Positions 10,062 to 20,296 of a DNA stretch of 64,000 nucleotides are shown one piece after another. This DNA is from an uncultured Saprospiraceae bacterium (GTDB lineage: Bacteria; Bacteroidota; Bacteroidia; Chitinophagales; Saprospiraceae): NCBI GenBank assembly GCA_937924805.1, contig CALDTZ010000066.1, positions 1 through 64,000 on the forward strand, written 5' to 3'. A program made the translations under genes and the position numbers. Numbering within the stretch: position 1 is the first letter of the stretch; every line of letters starts with the position of its first letter. A model generated the notes under the pieces. It was given only the letters and a program-made list of their open reading frames with translations. It was not told where the DNA came from and made no database searches.

Positions 10062-11822
10062 ATGAAGAACTTAAGTTTTGTATTTGTCTTTTTATGTATG
10101 AATATATATTCTTTTGGTCAATTAACCATTGAAGGGTATATCTATGAATCAGGAAATAGAGGTTTTTTAAATCAAGTGCAGATTTCTGTATTAGATGTAA
10201 AAAATAAAGTCACTGTTGGTAGTGTTTTTACAGATAACGATGGATATTTTCAACTGCAAGTATCTGAGCCTTCCCTTTATAAATTAAGTTGTAATAAGGA
10301 ATTATTTGATTCAGTAGAACAAGAATTAGAATTTGAAGAAGGAAAAGAAAAGGCTTTTGTTAAAATAGAAATGCGAAGGTCTCCAGGATATAAATTTGAA
10401 ATTACATTAGCAGAGAAGAGAATACATGAAGATATTCCAACAAAGGCAATTAAAGGAGCACTCATTGAAATATATAATAATACGACAAAGGAAATTGTAA
10501 AAGTTTTAGAAGATTATAACCAACCTGAATTTGATGTTGATCTAGAAAAAGGAAATCATTATACTATTTTAGTTCGAAAGAAAGGATATATGGCAAAACG
10601 TCTCGAAGCCTATGTAAATGTAAAAGGTTGTATTCTTTGCTTTGAAGGAATTGGGAGTGTAGATCCTGGAGTTTCTGACAATTTAACAGAGAATAATCAA
10701 ATGGGAGTTCTTTTAGCAAATGTAGAGTTGGATTCTATTTTTAGAGGAATGAAAATGGAGATAAATGATATTTACTATGCTTCAGGCAAATATGAGGTGA
10801 CTCCATCCGCGGCTAAAGAATTAGATAAGATTCCTTATGTTTTATTCGATAATCCGCATTTGAAAATTGAATTTGGATCACATACTGATGCAACCGGTTC
10901 AGATCAATCGAATATGGAGTTATCAAAGAAAAGAGCTAAAGCAGCAGCAAAATACTTAGTTGAAGTAGGTGGAGTTCCGCAAAGTAGAATGTTTTATCGT
11001 GGATATGGTGAAACGGAGATTAAAAATGATTGTGTTGATGGAGTCGTATGCAGTGATGCTGAACATGCAATTAATAGAAGAACGGAGCTTAAAATTCTGG
11101 AAATTGGGGACGAGAAGATTGATTTTAAATCTTTAGCAGTCATGAAACAAGCAGAACATATGGATGCATTGCTTGAAGAGATTCAAAATGAAGGACAAAT
11201 TCAAATTAGTGATGATGGGAAAACGTTTTTAAATAAGGGTGTTCCAGATGTTTTAGAAAATTTACAAACTAAACAACCGAAAGAAAAACAAACATTCGAT
11301 GAATCAACATTTGAATCTGAATTGAAGATTGAAGAAATTTCTTCGACAGATAAAATGAAGCAAGATGCAGATTTAGATCAGCGACAATTAGATGCACTCG
11401 AAGGGGAGGATGCAATTAATGTTAAGACACCTGAAAATGACTTGAATACAATTGAAGATGAAATCATCATGGAAGATATGGACGAAGAGGTGCTTGATGT
11501 AGATTCTAAAACCATTGATTCGGGTGAAAAATCAATGGATGATTTGGGAGGCTTTGAAAGTATAGGTGGTGCATTAGAAAACTATTCTGGATATAAAATT
11601 GTAGTGAAAGAAAGTGTAGCACCAATCGAAAAAGCAGACCCACTTTATACTACCCACCCAAATCTGATAGAAGTTTATTATAAAAGCAAAGTTTTTTTCT
11701 ACCTCATAAGTGATTTTGATAATATTGATGATGCGTATCATTTTTTGAGAACATCAGCAAAACTAATGTATCCTAATTCATATGTTGTAAAGGTGGAAAA
11801 TGGGAAAATAATGAAGAAGTAA
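10062..11822 (+). CDS. OmpA-family protein with N-terminal carboxypeptidase-regulatory-like domain and acidic C-terminal region
   Basis: Signal peptide; OmpA motif FGSHTDATGSDQSNMELSKKRAKAAAKYLVEVGGVPQSRMFYRGYGET; Glu/Asp-rich segment. Confidence 0.85.
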   Translation: MKNLSFVFVFLCMNIYSFGQLTIEGYIYESGNRGFLNQVQISVLDVKNKVTVGSVFTDNDGYFQLQVSEPSLYKLSCNKELFDSVEQELEFEEGKEKAFVKIEMRRSPGYKFEITLAEKRIHEDIPTKAIKGALIEIYNNTTKEIVKVLEDYNQPEFDVDLEKGNHYTILVRKKGYMAKRLEAYVNVKGCILCFEGIGSVDPGVSDNLTENNQMGVLLANVELDSIFRGMKMEINDIYYASGKYEVTPSAAKELDKIPYVLFDNPHLKIEFGSHTDATGSDQSNMELSKKRAKAAAKYLVEVGGVPQSRMFYRGYGETEIKNDCVDGVVCSDAEHAINRRTELKILEIGDEKIDFKSLAVMKQAEHMDALLEEIQNEGQIQISDDGKTFLNKGVPDVLENLQTKQPKEKQTFDESTFESELKIEEISSTDKMKQDADLDQRQLDALEGEDAINVKTPENDLNTIEDEIIMEDMDEEVLDVDSKTIDSGEKSMDDLGGFESIGGALENYSGYKIVVKESVAPIEKADPLYTTHPNLIEVYYKSKVFFYLISDFDNIDDAYHFLRTSAKLMYPNSYVVKVENGKIMKK

Positions 11823-11857
11823 AAAAGAAAATAGATTAAAAAAGAAAGGCTTAAAAT

Positions 11858-11890
11858 GAAAAGAGACAAACATTACGTTTGTCTCTTTTC
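11858..11890. terminator. Perfect 14-bp stem, 5-nt loop hairpin, probable bidirectional terminator
   Basis: gaaaagagacaaac-attac-gtttgtctcttttc, between convergent genes. Confidence 0.8.
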
Positions 11891-11954
11891 TATTGGTTTT
11901 AACAGTTTACAGGTTACTCTTATAGTTTCAAATATTATGCCAAAACATAATATG

Positions 11955-12545
11955 TTATTTAAATAAATAAGAAGCACTTAAAAACACTTGATGTCGAAAT
12001 TCTTCAATTTGATATGGAATACCTTCAACATCAACAACATAGCTAACCTTATTTGGATTTAATTCAAAATCTAGGTCAAAGCTTATATTTTTTATGTTGA
12101 GCCCAGTACCAAAAAGGAAACCTAAAGAAAGATCTTCAGTAGTGTTTGACAAAATATACTTATGGCCTAAAACCCCGGCATGAAAGTCAAGAAATAAAAA
12201 GGGGATGCCAACTGTTAATGGGATATCAAAAGTTGAGATGTTTTTTCTTATCGTATTTAATCCTTGATCAAATTCCTTAATCTGCGTTTGACTAAAGTTG
12301 AATAATAAACCTGATTCGATTTTAATATTTAAAATTTCAGTTGCTATTATTGGCCCTAAATGAAAGCCTCTATTTAAATTCGTATTATCTATATTTATAT
12401 TAGAAGCATTATTATTAAAGTCTAAAGTTATATTGTCGCCCAAGTTCGTTGTTTGAACGCCAAATTTAACACCAAGATGAAATTGAGCGCTTACAAATGG
12501 CGTAATAAACAGCAACAAGGCGCAAGTTAATAAGGAAGATCGCAT
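11955..12545 (-). CDS. Outer membrane beta-barrel protein (PorT-like)
   Basis: Signal peptide, FHLGVKFGVQTTNLG..., alternating hydrophobic strands, terminal aromatic residue (SASYLFK). Confidence 0.7.
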   Translation of the reverse strand: MRSSLLTCALLLFITPFVSAQFHLGVKFGVQTTNLGDNITLDFNNNASNINIDNTNLNRGFHLGPIIATEILNIKIESGLLFNFSQTQIKEFDQGLNTIRKNISTFDIPLTVGIPFLFLDFHAGVLGHKYILSNTTEDLSLGFLFGTGLNIKNISFDLDFELNPNKVSYVVDVEGIPYQIEEFRHQVFLSASYLFK

Positions 12546-12656
12546 GGATAAATGTTAGAATGATTAAAAAGCCTTGGTAAAATACAAAGAATTCAATAAG
12601 TTAAATTATATCTTTATGCTTTATATTTTTGACTTAAACGAGAACCTGTAAGATAG

Positions 12657-13268
12657 ATGAGAGAATTTGCTGATGTTGTTTTTAAAGGTAGTTTTGAGCG
12701 TTTGAATCAATGTCCTTTCCACAATTCTTCGGAATTTGCCTTCATTGGGCGATCTAATGTTGGGAAATCTTCTTTGATAAATACATTGATTCGTAGAAAG
12801 AATATGGCGCATACATCGAGTACGCCAGGAAAAACCCAACATTTAAATTATTACCATATTGACAAGAGCTGGTACCTCGTTGATTTACCCGGCTATGGAT
12901 TTGCTAAAGTTTCTAAAACAAGTAAAGCAAAATGGAAAAAAATGATCAACAGCTACTTAATGCTGAGGCCTAATTTATGCAATACCTTCATTTTAATAGA
13001 TAGTAGACATCAACTCCAAGAAAATGATCTTGAAATGATAAACTGGTTTGGTGAGCATGCTAAACCATTTTCTATTGTTTACACCAAATTTGATAAACTC
13101 AAAGTAACCGGAAAGATGGACGGTATTGAAAAAACAAGATCCGTACTAAGAGAATATTGGGAACCTTTACCAAAAGAATTTATTACTAGTTCTGAGACTG
13201 GAGAAGGTCGAGAGCCATTATTAGAATATATTGATGAGTTGGTAGCAAATTTTGAGTTAGACTATTGA
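12657..13268 (+). CDS. engB: Ribosome biogenesis GTP-binding protein YihA/YsxC
   Basis: EFAFIGRSNVGKSSLINTLI, TSSTPGKTQHLNYY, YLVDLPGYGFAKVS, YTKFDKL. Confidence 0.95.
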   Translation: MREFADVVFKGSFERLNQCPFHNSSEFAFIGRSNVGKSSLINTLIRRKNMAHTSSTPGKTQHLNYYHIDKSWYLVDLPGYGFAKVSKTSKAKWKKMINSYLMLRPNLCNTFILIDSRHQLQENDLEMINWFGEHAKPFSIVYTKFDKLKVTGKMDGIEKTRSVLREYWEPLPKEFITSSETGEGREPLLEYIDELVANFELDY

Positions 13269-14950
13269 GTAATACATACCAACATATAATTCCAAATCTA
13301 GCAGATTGGCCTATTACAAAATTCTCGAATGATAAAGAGGCTTTTATTAATCGGTTAAACGAATACACGTTTAATCGAATTACTAAACAACAAAATTTAG
13401 AGGTTAATGATGTTTTAGAAAAAACGATCTTTTTAGAGTTAAAAAGAACGTCAAAAAATAAATGGAAAGTTGATCCTTCAGATGAAAATGCCTACTGGAA
13501 AAAACTTAGAAAAGAGGTAACCGATGCTTCGAATGAAGATAATAAGGAGGAACTATTAGCATCGATTCTAAAACGAATAATTAATCGTTATTCCGTTGAG
13601 ATTGTTGGTAATTTTCAACCAAAAACATTCAAATTTGCTAGAAAATTTTTAACTTTTTTGTTCAAACGAATTTTTAATCCTGTACGCCATTTTCGAATTA
13701 AAAATAGATTTGGAACTAAAAATCAGCTTCTTTCAAAATTTAAAGTTTCCGGAGAGGTAGAACAAATTCGAAATTTATATCAAAAAGGAACAGTTGTCGT
13801 TTTACCGACTCACTACTCAAATCTTGATTCAATATTAATAGGATATGTAATTGATGCAATCGTTGGAATACCCGCATTTATTTATGGTGCAGGATTAAAT
13901 CTGTACAACAATGAGATCGTTGGTTATTACATGAATCGCATGGGTACATATCGAGTTGATCGAAGGAAAAAAAATAGGGTATACATTGAAACTTTAAAAT
14001 CAATGAACACTTTATCTTTAATTGAAGGGGTAAATAATTTATTTTTTCCAGGCGGTACAAGATCACGAAGTGGGTCGATTGAGTCTCAAGTAAAATTGGG
14101 CTTATTAAACTCTGTCGTTGAATCGCAACGATATTGCATAAATAACAAGATTGACCAAAAGATATTTATTATCCCACTTGTTACAAGTTCACCTTTCATA
14201 CTTGATGCAAATAACTTGATTCACGATTATTTAAAAGGGTTTGGTAAAGAAAAATACAATGGTGCTCGTAAGAAATATGGTCTTCCAAGACTAATTATTC
14301 ATTTCTTTAGAAAATCTAGAGCAATTTCAGCTACCACTTCATTGCATTTTGGAGAACCCATGGATGTATTTGGCAATCGATTAAATATAGATGGAGAGAG
14401 TGTTGATGAAAACAATAATATAATAGATATTTCTCAATACTTTATGGGGGTTGGTGAAGTAAATACAAGTGTGCAGCGAGAATATATTTATACCAAAAAG
14501 CTGGGTAGTAAAGTCTTAGAAGCTTTTCAGAAGTCAAAGGTTGTTATCCCTTCTTCCATATTGGCATTCGCTGCTTTTCGGTTGGTATTATTGTTAAATA
14601 ATGAAAAAGACATATTTAATATCTTTAAATATCCAAATAAACAAATTAATATTCCAAGAGTGGTTTTAGAAGCTGCATGTCAAACAGTCTTGGAAAAATT
14701 AGTTAATTTACAATCGAAAAGACAACTTATACTTTCAGACGAACTCATCAATTTTGAAGGAGATTTAGTCGATTTAGGGATAAAACAACTTGGTGTTTAT
14801 CATATAGATTTACCTCTGATTAGTATAAATTCGGGTAATTTCGGAACGGAAAGCTTGAAAAATCTCTTTTATTATCACAATCAACTAGTGGGTTATAATC
14901 TAGAAGATTGGTTTGACACAAATTTTTCATTAGTAGAACAAATTAAATAA
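13265..14950 (+). CDS. Glycerol-3-phosphate/1-acylglycerol-3-phosphate acyltransferase-like protein (PlsB/PlsC superfamily)
   Basis: HYSNLDS (HxxxxD-type), NNLFFPGGTRSRSG, GTYRVDRR; overlaps the engB stop by 4 bp. Confidence 0.82.
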   Translation: MSNTYQHIIPNLADWPITKFSNDKEAFINRLNEYTFNRITKQQNLEVNDVLEKTIFLELKRTSKNKWKVDPSDENAYWKKLRKEVTDASNEDNKEELLASILKRIINRYSVEIVGNFQPKTFKFARKFLTFLFKRIFNPVRHFRIKNRFGTKNQLLSKFKVSGEVEQIRNLYQKGTVVVLPTHYSNLDSILIGYVIDAIVGIPAFIYGAGLNLYNNEIVGYYMNRMGTYRVDRRKKNRVYIETLKSMNTLSLIEGVNNLFFPGGTRSRSGSIESQVKLGLLNSVVESQRYCINNKIDQKIFIIPLVTSSPFILDANNLIHDYLKGFGKEKYNGARKKYGLPRLIIHFFRKSRAISATTSLHFGEPMDVFGNRLNIDGESVDENNNIIDISQYFMGVGEVNTSVQREYIYTKKLGSKVLEAFQKSKVVIPSSILAFAAFRLVLLLNNEKDIFNIFKYPNKQINIPRVVLEAACQTVLEKLVNLQSKRQLILSDELINFEGDLVDLGIKQLGVYHIDLPLISINSGNFGTESLKNLFYYHNQLVGYNLEDWFDTNFSLVEQIK

Positions 14951-14957
14951 TAAAGCC

Positions 14958-15503
14958 TTGATTTTTATTGTATATGATTTAGAAGCAACATGTTGGATGG
15001 GTCGACCACCGCATGGTCACAACGAGATCATTGAAATTGGCGCAATAAAAGTCAATCAATATGGAGAAGCTATTGATCGTTTTGAAAAGTTTGTGAAGCC
15101 GACGGTTAATCCAATACTCTCTGGGTTTTGTAAAAAACTAACAAGTATCTCTCAAGACAATGTTAATAATGCTGACACCTTCCCAAAAGTAATTGAATAC
15201 TTTAAAGATTGGATTGATATATTTGAAGACAATTATACCTTATGTTCATGGGGTAAATTTGATAAAAATCTAATCCAAAATGATTGTAGACTTCATAAAT
15301 TAGAAGAAGAATGGTTGGATGATCATCATATTGATGTTAAAAAACAATATTTCGACAATCGAGGGATCGCTGTCCATTCGGGATTAAAGGCAACAGTGAA
15401 TAAAGAAGGTTTTGAGTTTACAGGAATACAGCATAGAGCGATTGCTGACGCAGAAAATTTAGCTAAGATATTTGCTAAATATATTGATGAATGGACTTTT
15501 TGA
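14958..15503 (+). CDS. DEDD-family 3'-5' exonuclease (ERI-1/KapD-like)
   Basis: VYDLEATCW (DxE), EIIEIGAIKVN, LCSWGKFDKNLIQND, GIQHRAIADAENLAKI. Confidence 0.82.
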   Translation: MIFIVYDLEATCWMGRPPHGHNEIIEIGAIKVNQYGEAIDRFEKFVKPTVNPILSGFCKKLTSISQDNVNNADTFPKVIEYFKDWIDIFEDNYTLCSWGKFDKNLIQNDCRLHKLEEEWLDDHHIDVKKQYFDNRGIAVHSGLKATVNKEGFEFTGIQHRAIADAENLAKIFAKYIDEWTF

Positions 15504-15617
15504 TTGTTAATCTTAAAAATATGTTATTCTATCGATAATTGTGGTATTTATGAAACTAAACCGCGTGATTCGTACTTATTCTTATTGAATAAACTTAAAA
15601 ATTAAAATAGATATTTA

Positions 15618-16334
15618 ATGAAAAATGTAATCCTATATTTATTACTTGTAAGCGGCATATGGTCAAATGTAAATGCACAAACTGATCTTAGTGAAGGCTA
15701 CATTAAAATGGAAATCACCAAAGTAGCTTCTCCTGACGAACAAATGGCTGCTGGCTTGGAAATGTTGAAAGGGACAGAAACTGAATATTTTTTCAATGAA
15801 GCCAATTCTTTAGTTAAGGCAAACATGATGGGAGGAATGATGGAAATCACCTCATTGGTTGATAATAAGACGGAAGATCTAGTGTTCTTAATGAATATGA
15901 TGGGAACGAAAATGGCGGTTAATAGTACAAAAGAGGAGCGAGATGCACAAGCTGCAAAAGAGGGGACAAAAGTTGACTCTGATGATTTTGAAATTACGTA
16001 CGATGAAGAAGATACCAAAGAAATTCTTGGGTATAAATGTTATAAAGCGACAGTTGCAAATGAAGATTCTTCCATAAATTTCCATATGTACGTCTGTGAA
16101 GATATAAAGGCAAGCAATAAAATGATTCAAGGTCTTCAGGATATAGATATCAAAGGGTTTCCTCTTGAATATGTAATGGATATGTCACAAATGCAAATGA
16201 CCTATACGGCAATCGAAATAAAAGATGAAGTCGATACGGATAGTTTTGAAGTATCTACTGATGGATATCAAAAAATGACATTTGAAGAATTTATGGAAAA
16301 AATGGGCTCAATGGGTGGAGGTTTAGGCTTTTAA
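15618..16334 (+). CDS. Secreted hypothetical protein (GLPGLI/DUF4412-like)
   Basis: Signal peptide and EETKEILGYKCYKATV-like motif (DTKEILGYKCYKATVANEDSSINFHMYVCEDI). Confidence 0.6.
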   Translation: MKNVILYLLLVSGIWSNVNAQTDLSEGYIKMEITKVASPDEQMAAGLEMLKGTETEYFFNEANSLVKANMMGGMMEITSLVDNKTEDLVFLMNMMGTKMAVNSTKEERDAQAAKEGTKVDSDDFEITYDEEDTKEILGYKCYKATVANEDSSINFHMYVCEDIKASNKMIQGLQDIDIKGFPLEYVMDMSQMQMTYTAIEIKDEVDTDSFEVSTDGYQKMTFEEFMEKMGSMGGGLGF

Positions 16335-16358
16335 GATTGACCAAACAAATAATATAAT

Positions 16359-16398
16359 AATAGGAAGGTAGATGGTTAAATTCATCTACCTTCCTATT
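16359..16398. terminator. Perfect 16-bp stem hairpin
   Basis: aataggaaggtagatg-gttaaatt-catctaccttcctatt directly after the 15618-16334 CDS. Confidence 0.75.
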
Positions 16399-16450
16399 TT
16401 GTATAATGCTCATTTGAAAATAAGAAAGATTGAAAATCGAAGGTAAAAAT

Positions 16451-16930
16451 ATGGAATACAGGAATCTAACAATGGAGGAGTTTAAATCCTTAGAAGATGA
16501 ATTCGTATCTTTTTTAGTCGTTAATGGAATTGATGCAGACACTTGGGCTAAAATGAAAAAGAAGCAAGGGCAAAAAGCTGAAAAAATTATGAACTCTTTT
16601 AGTCAAGTTGTCTTTGAAAAAATTTATCGAAACGCAGCTTATTTATATAAAATTGAAAAGGATGCCGTTTTTTGTTTTTACTTTAAAGAAAAAGAAGCAC
16701 AAATGATCGGTTTTCAATTTGAAAACTCCAACCATCTGGATTTAGGGTCTATTGATATTTATCGGACGTTTCAAAATGAGTTGATTAAAAAAGCATCTTT
16801 AGTTTCGCAAACAAAAAATTATCTAAAAAAGCGAGAATTCGAAATGGATGATTTGATAAAAGGAGGATGTGAGTTAGGCGATGCAAGCCTTTTTGATGTT
16901 GTTAAATCAACGTTGTTTAGTGACAAATAA
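16451..16930 (+). CDS. Hypothetical protein (DUF6495-like)
   Basis: MEYRNLTMEEFKSLEDEFVSFLVVNGIDADTWAKMK; ATG at 16451 in frame with the ORF-track start at 16430. Confidence 0.6.
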   Translation: MEYRNLTMEEFKSLEDEFVSFLVVNGIDADTWAKMKKKQGQKAEKIMNSFSQVVFEKIYRNAAYLYKIEKDAVFCFYFKEKEAQMIGFQFENSNHLDLGSIDIYRTFQNELIKKASLVSQTKNYLKKREFEMDDLIKGGCELGDASLFDVVKSTLFSDK

Positions 16931-16962
16931 ATATAATACTAGTCAAAATATTAAAAACCGAC

Positions 16963-17448
16963 ATGAAAAATTTTTCAACTTCAGCACTTTTACTTTTACT
17001 ATTTGTCTTTTCATCTTGTGGATCAGCAAAAATGGCTGAATTACATAAACAACATCAGTCAAAACTCAATGCCTTGACTAATCAATCTATGGATATTTCT
17101 GAAACTGTAGACGGTCTAGCAGAAGTTTTTGTTGGTTTATTTGAAGAATCACTTAGCTACAACTCATCAAGAAAAACAATAAAGCATATATCATCTTTTA
17201 CAAAACAAAATAAAAGTTTGTTATCAACGATAATTAAGGACTTAGAAAAGCAACAAGCAAATTTGAGCTTCGAAGATAAAGCTGGATTTTTATTAGGATT
17301 GACCTCAAAACCGTACGTTAGTAAATTGATCAATTTAGTACCTCAATTAGAAAAAAAGATTGATAGAAAAATAAGTTCTTTTGATTTTATTGGAGATGCG
17401 ATGGGCCTGTTTAGTCCTAAGAGTATGTTAGATTCTTTTTTAAAATAG
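16963..17448 (+). CDS. Hypothetical lipoprotein
   Basis: Lipobox LLLFVFSSCGS; helical body. Confidence 0.65.
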   Translation: MKNFSTSALLLLLFVFSSCGSAKMAELHKQHQSKLNALTNQSMDISETVDGLAEVFVGLFEESLSYNSSRKTIKHISSFTKQNKSLLSTIIKDLEKQQANLSFEDKAGFLLGLTSKPYVSKLINLVPQLEKKIDRKISSFDFIGDAMGLFSPKSMLDSFLK

Positions 17449-17489
17449 AGAAACGAACCATATAATACCTATATTAAGGTAATTGACAT

Positions 17490-17525
17490 AATAGGCGCAA
17501 CATATATTACTATGTTGCGCCTATT
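17490..17525. terminator. Perfect 15-bp stem hairpin
   Basis: aataggcgcaacata-tattac-tatgttgcgcctatt. Confidence 0.7.
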
Positions 17526-17621
17526 CAATGTGATAGGACGAGTTAACTAAGTTCAGTAGTAAATAAAAAATGTAAACGACCGTTATCTTTACAGTTGAAA
17601 TAACGGACAAATTCGATAGTT

Positions 17622-20279
17622 ATGAATAATAAAATAGTTTTTTTCTCAATGCTCTTTTCATTTTTAATGATTATGGGATGTCAAAAAAATTCCATCACTG
17701 AATCAGAGTTAGGATCTACGATTGGGATACCAAATGCAGATCTTGTAACGAGCATGAACGGTATTGTATTAGATCAAGATGGTAAACCTTTAGAAGGTGC
17801 TATAATCAATGCAGAAAATATCGAAGTTGTATCTGACGAATATGGTTTTTTTGAAATCGATGAAATTGAAACCAATGAAAATGGCTTATATTTTACGGTT
17901 AATAAATCAGGTTATTACAACACATTTAAATTTGTAATGCCGATTGAAAATCAAAAAGCGCATACTAGGATTCGAATGGTTGAACGTAATTTAACCGGAG
18001 CGTTTAATTCAAATGAGGAGGGTAATTTTACTTTAAATGATGGAGCTACGATTGCTTTTACACCAAACTCGATAATAGATGCAGCGGGCAATGATTTCGT
18101 TGGTCAGGTTAATGTATATGGTTATTATTTCAATCCTGAAGATACAAGATTGCAAGAAGAAATGCCTGGCGATTTGCGTGCAGTAAATAATGACAATGAA
18201 TTACTTCAGCTAGGAACTTATGGGATGATGCTTGTTGAACTAACTACAAGTTCAGGTGAAAAACTAAATGTGAAGCCTTCATCGCCAGCAACAGCAGAAT
18301 TTCCTTTGTCAGCTGTATTAGTGTCTAAAGCTCCTCAAACAATACCTTTGTGGTCATTTAATGAGGTTTCAGGTTTTTGGGAACAAGAAAATGAAGCATC
18401 ACTTGTTGGAAATAAATATGTTGCTAAATTAAACCATTTTTCATTTTGGAATTGTGATGCTCCATTTCCAGTAGTAGAAATTGATATTTGTTTTCGAGAT
18501 GAAAATGGAATTCCTATCCCTAATCTTTTAATCAAAATATGTGCAGAAGATGTAGTAGGTGTTGGATATGGCTATACTTCAAATTATGGTTGCGTAACGG
18601 GTAAAATTCCCAAGGACAAATTACTAACGATCAAATTAGAAGATCAATGTGGAGACAAAATCCTTTTAGAGAATATTGGACCTTTTTCTGAATCTGTTGA
18701 TTTAGAAGTAGTTACTATATCTCAAAGTGATTACTTATATAATTTATCTGGCCAACTAATAGGCTGTATGATGGAGCCTCTTAAAAATGCATATCTAGTT
18801 GTAAATACAGGTGATGATTTTATAATAATCGATGCCGATGAAGAAGGGTATTTCAATCAAACAGTTTCGAATTGTGATCAAATGGAATTTAGGATCGTTG
18901 GTTATGATAGAGATAACTTTTTAAGTACAAATGAAATAGTCATACCAGTTGGGAATAATACATCAATTGATTTAGAACAAATTGAAGTATGTGATAATCA
19001 AATTGATGAATTCATTCTACTTAGTGTAGGTAGTAATCCAGAAGTATTAATAGAAAATCCGGATGCCTATTTAGTCGATGGCGTTGATACCTATTTTGAG
19101 GGTTTTAAAGATGGTTTGTCTACCTACCTTAAAGTATCTTTAAATGGTAATACTCCAGGCGGTACGATTGTAGATAAGGTACTTGGTCGTGATGGTGACG
19201 TTGATTTTATTTGTCTGAATAACTGTACAACCTTTAATGTGAATTTGGATGCGGATGCAGTAGTAGACGAATATATCACCGGATCATTTGATGGTGAAGT
19301 TAACTCTTTTGGGAATCCAGTTTCAGTGACCGGGACATTTAGAATTTTGGTAGAAGCGGCTCAATCTTCGAGTATAAGTGGACGAACTTTCCACGATGAA
19401 AATGGAAATAATATCAATGATGGAGAGATTCAGATTGAAGACATTGAATTTAGATTAATTGATGATGCAAATAATCTTCATGAAATAGCTACTGCAGACG
19501 CAAATGGGGCTTATACTTTCAGTAACATCATTCCAGGTGATTATAGAGTGTTGATAAATGACTCTTTGTCTTTTGTTTTTTCCGATAAAGATTTTGGTGG
19601 TGATGATACGGTTGATTCTGATTTTGGATCGGATGGATATACGGATGTAATTACATTAACACCAAGTGGTAACCAATATGAAAATGTAGATTTAGGTATT
19701 AAAACCACAGTGATGGATTGCAATGCATTTGGTAAAGGGTGTGGCAATGATTGTACATTATGGCTTGATGTAACTGGCGGTTTAGAACCTTACACATTCA
19801 ATTGGGATCATGGTTTTACAGAACAAAATCCGCCTTGCTTTGGTGGAGGTGTTTACCAAGTGACAATAACGGATGCATTAGGTGGTGAATGTATAACTGA
19901 AGCTTTTGTTGATGATGTTCCTGCTACAATCGAAGGCGTTTTATGGATAGATAATGATAATGGGATGGATGGTATTCGTGACCAAGCAAATGATTTATTA
20001 TCGATGGTAGATACTGTTCGATTATTTGATATCAATGATAATGAAGTAGCTTGGAGCGCGATTAATCAAAATGGATTTTACAACTTTTTTGTTGATGCTT
20101 GGAATCCAAATGAAGGGTATGTGAAATTTGATTTACCTGCAGGTTATGAGTTTGTTCCTCAAGATCAAGGGCCAAATGAAAATTTGGATAGTGATGTAAA
20201 TGAAGAAGGTAAAACTCCAATTTTCACAATAGAACCTTGTTTTTATTATAGATTTGATGCAGGGATAAGGCTACAATAA
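17622..20279 (+). CDS. Large surface lipoprotein: carboxypeptidase-regulatory-like, ZU5-like, SdrD_B-like and SprB-like segments
   Basis: Lipobox LMIMGCQKN; DGKPLEGAIINAENIEVVSDEYGFFEI; GRTFHDENGNNINDGEIQIEDIEFRLID (SdrD_B); CTLWLDVTGGLEPYTFNWDHGF (SprB). Confidence 0.8.
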   Translation: MNNKIVFFSMLFSFLMIMGCQKNSITESELGSTIGIPNADLVTSMNGIVLDQDGKPLEGAIINAENIEVVSDEYGFFEIDEIETNENGLYFTVNKSGYYNTFKFVMPIENQKAHTRIRMVERNLTGAFNSNEEGNFTLNDGATIAFTPNSIIDAAGNDFVGQVNVYGYYFNPEDTRLQEEMPGDLRAVNNDNELLQLGTYGMMLVELTTSSGEKLNVKPSSPATAEFPLSAVLVSKAPQTIPLWSFNEVSGFWEQENEASLVGNKYVAKLNHFSFWNCDAPFPVVEIDICFRDENGIPIPNLLIKICAEDVVGVGYGYTSNYGCVTGKIPKDKLLTIKLEDQCGDKILLENIGPFSESVDLEVVTISQSDYLYNLSGQLIGCMMEPLKNAYLVVNTGDDFIIIDADEEGYFNQTVSNCDQMEFRIVGYDRDNFLSTNEIVIPVGNNTSIDLEQIEVCDNQIDEFILLSVGSNPEVLIENPDAYLVDGVDTYFEGFKDGLSTYLKVSLNGNTPGGTIVDKVLGRDGDVDFICLNNCTTFNVNLDADAVVDEYITGSFDGEVNSFGNPVSVTGTFRILVEAAQSSSISGRTFHDENGNNINDGEIQIEDIEFRLIDDANNLHEIATADANGAYTFSNIIPGDYRVLINDSLSFVFSDKDFGGDDTVDSDFGSDGYTDVITLTPSGNQYENVDLGIKTTVMDCNAFGKGCGNDCTLWLDVTGGLEPYTFNWDHGFTEQNPPCFGGGVYQVTITDALGGECITEAFVDDVPATIEGVLWIDNDNGMDGIRDQANDLLSMVDTVRLFDINDNEVAWSAINQNGFYNFFVDAWNPNEGYVKFDLPAGYEFVPQDQGPNENLDSDVNEEGKTPIFTIEPCFYYRFDAGIRLQ

Positions 20280-20296
20280 TCGACCAGAAAAAAACT

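Noticed and set aside
15698-16130. Minus-strand ORFs 15698-16018 and 15888-16130
   Set aside because: Antisense to the secreted-protein gene 15618-16334, which has a convincing signal peptide and a clear frame
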